Origin: an uncultured Campylobacter sp.
Lineage (GTDB): Bacteria; Campylobacterota; Campylobacteria; Campylobacterales; Campylobacteraceae
DNA length: 7,375 bases
Assembly (NCBI GenBank): GCA_938041615.1
Contig: CALISV010000373.1
Location: 1 to 7,375, forward strand
Direction of reading: 5' to 3'
Made by a program: the position numbers and the translations under genes. Every line of letters begins with the position of its first letter. The first letter of the stretch is position 1. Under the pieces are notes generated by a model. The model made no database searches and was not told the origin of the DNA. It saw only the letters and a list, made by a program, of their open reading frames with translations. This document shows, in pieces, positions 6,758-7,375 of this stretch.

Positions 6758-7375
6758 CTGTAAAAGGTAGAACTAATCAAGGAAAGTTGTTAGTAGTTGC
6801 TTGGCATCTTTTGGTAAGCAATAACAACCTTAGCTGAAGAAAGATTGTTGTAGTGTGTGCTAATATGAGAATTTAAACAAATATCATTTATGGTTTCTTG
6901 AGTTTTTAGCAACAAGAAACATGAAAGAGCAAGATAACTGAGTAACCTTTGCTTTTGTGAACCCCATAAACAAAGTATCAATGTTCTCCTTGATAATATC
7001 TTACTGAAGGAGGGTAGCAAAAGTATGAGCAGCTTCTTCTATCTTTTATCACACGATATTGAGACAGTACGAGAAAGGTGTAAAACTTATCATACAAAGC
7101 GTTTGATTCACGTAGGAATTCAAGGACTAAACATAATATTTTTATTTTATGTGTCCTACTTAGCACGAATATGCTCAGTGAACGCAACGAACACAGTGGA
7201 TTGTACATTTAGACTAGTATTTAAAACTACCTCGATAACAGCTTCAATCGTTGAACAATCAAAAAATTATTGCGATTATCATAGTCCGTCCAAACGACAA
7301 TGACAATGTAATCTGCATCTTTGTAAGTAGTTTCTCCATCAAGCGTCTCGGTCAAATCCAATTTTTTCGGAAAGG
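6750..7375 (-). pseudogene. ugd: Decayed UDP-glucose 6-dehydrogenase gene, middle portion
   Basis: No intact gene lies here, but the minus strand gives family blocks in correct order in shifting frames: KLDLTETLDGETTYKDADYI..V.TDYD (7373-7267); FDCSTIEAVIEVVLN and STVFVAFTEHIRAK (to 7159); NIMFSP (7140-7123); EFLRESNALYDKFY (7121-7080); EEAAHTFATLLQ, stop, DIIKENIDTLFMGFT (7039-6938 with following residues); YLAL, then NDICLNSHISTHYNN (from 6936); and GCYCLPKDAKQLL (near 6829-6793). These match UDP-glucose/GDP-mannose dehydrogenases ([62 protein letters not shown]). The catalytic Cys codon survives at 6818-6820. I see a 1-nt loss in an A6 run (7261-7266), a 1-nt gain near 7122, about 14 nt lost near 6937, a shift near 6838, and stops at 7156-7158, 7147-7149, 7001-7003 and 6830-6832. 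It runs off the right edge; the C-terminal part is cut at the junction. It cannot make the enzyme. Confidence 0.85.

Noticed and set aside
6790..7208. Two small minus-strand open frames (6790-7020 and 6978-7208) as independent genes
   Set aside because: Each contains fragments of Ugd (EFLRESNALYDKFY; NDICLNSHISTHYNN) joined to out-of-frame residues; they are pieces of one decayed gene.
7025..7303. Plus-strand open frame of 92 codons
   Set aside because: It lies antisense to the ugd relic, where family blocks are legible on the other strand; its translation shows no recognisable domain and it arises from low stop density.
6750..7375. Insertion sequence or transposase remnant
   Set aside because: The AT-rich segment next to a disrupted gene suggested an IS, but I found no terminal inverted repeats, target duplication or transposase motif, while Ugd motifs explain most of it.

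Overview
The window looks like a Campylobacterota chromosome, most likely an oral-type Campylobacter. This is inferred from style: mid-40s GC by eye, dozens of AAATTT words in the coding DNA, and very tight gene packing. No rRNA or housekeeping marker is present to fix the species.

Positions 1 to about 6750 hold one minus-strand operon whose gene order matches the core of an aryl polyene (ape) biosynthetic cluster. In transcription order (right to left) it runs: lysophospholipid-type acyltransferase (5' end missing; apeD-like), two acyl carrier proteins (apeE/apeF-like), small membrane protein (apeG-like), one polypeptide joining an AMP-forming ligase to a hotdog dehydratase (apeH+apeI-like), family 2 glycosyltransferase fused to an acyltransferase (apeJ-like), 4HBT thioesterase (apeK-like), LolA-like periplasmic carrier (apeL-like), and the first 306 residues of an MMPL/RND exporter (apeM-like) that runs off the left edge. 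Every junction is an overlap or a gap of 1-2 nt, so there is no room for internal terminators or promoters between genes. By analogy with known ape clusters, the ligase would load an aryl acid starter onto an ACP. Ketosynthases and a ketoreductase, not in this window, would extend it, and the dehydratase would form the double bonds. The GT/acyltransferases would attach the polyene to a lipid, and the LolA/MMPL pair would move it to the outer membrane.

At about 6750 the sequence changes abruptly. From there to the right edge it is AT-rich (about 34% GC in four lines counted by hand), lacks AAATTT, and has no intact gene. Read on the minus strand across several frames, it is a badly decayed UDP-glucose 6-dehydrogenase gene (ugd). 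Recognisable family blocks occur in the correct order, separated by frameshifts, stops and small deletions. The junction cuts off the 5' end of the acyltransferase gene just before its catalytic HX4D motif. It is therefore either a real rearrangement that removed the head and probably the promoter of the operon, or a chimeric join in the source sequence; a GTCGAC hexamer sits exactly at the join.

The most notable points are the ligase-dehydratase fusion, the beheaded operon, and the ugd relic at the join. No RNA gene, CRISPR array or intact mobile element was seen.
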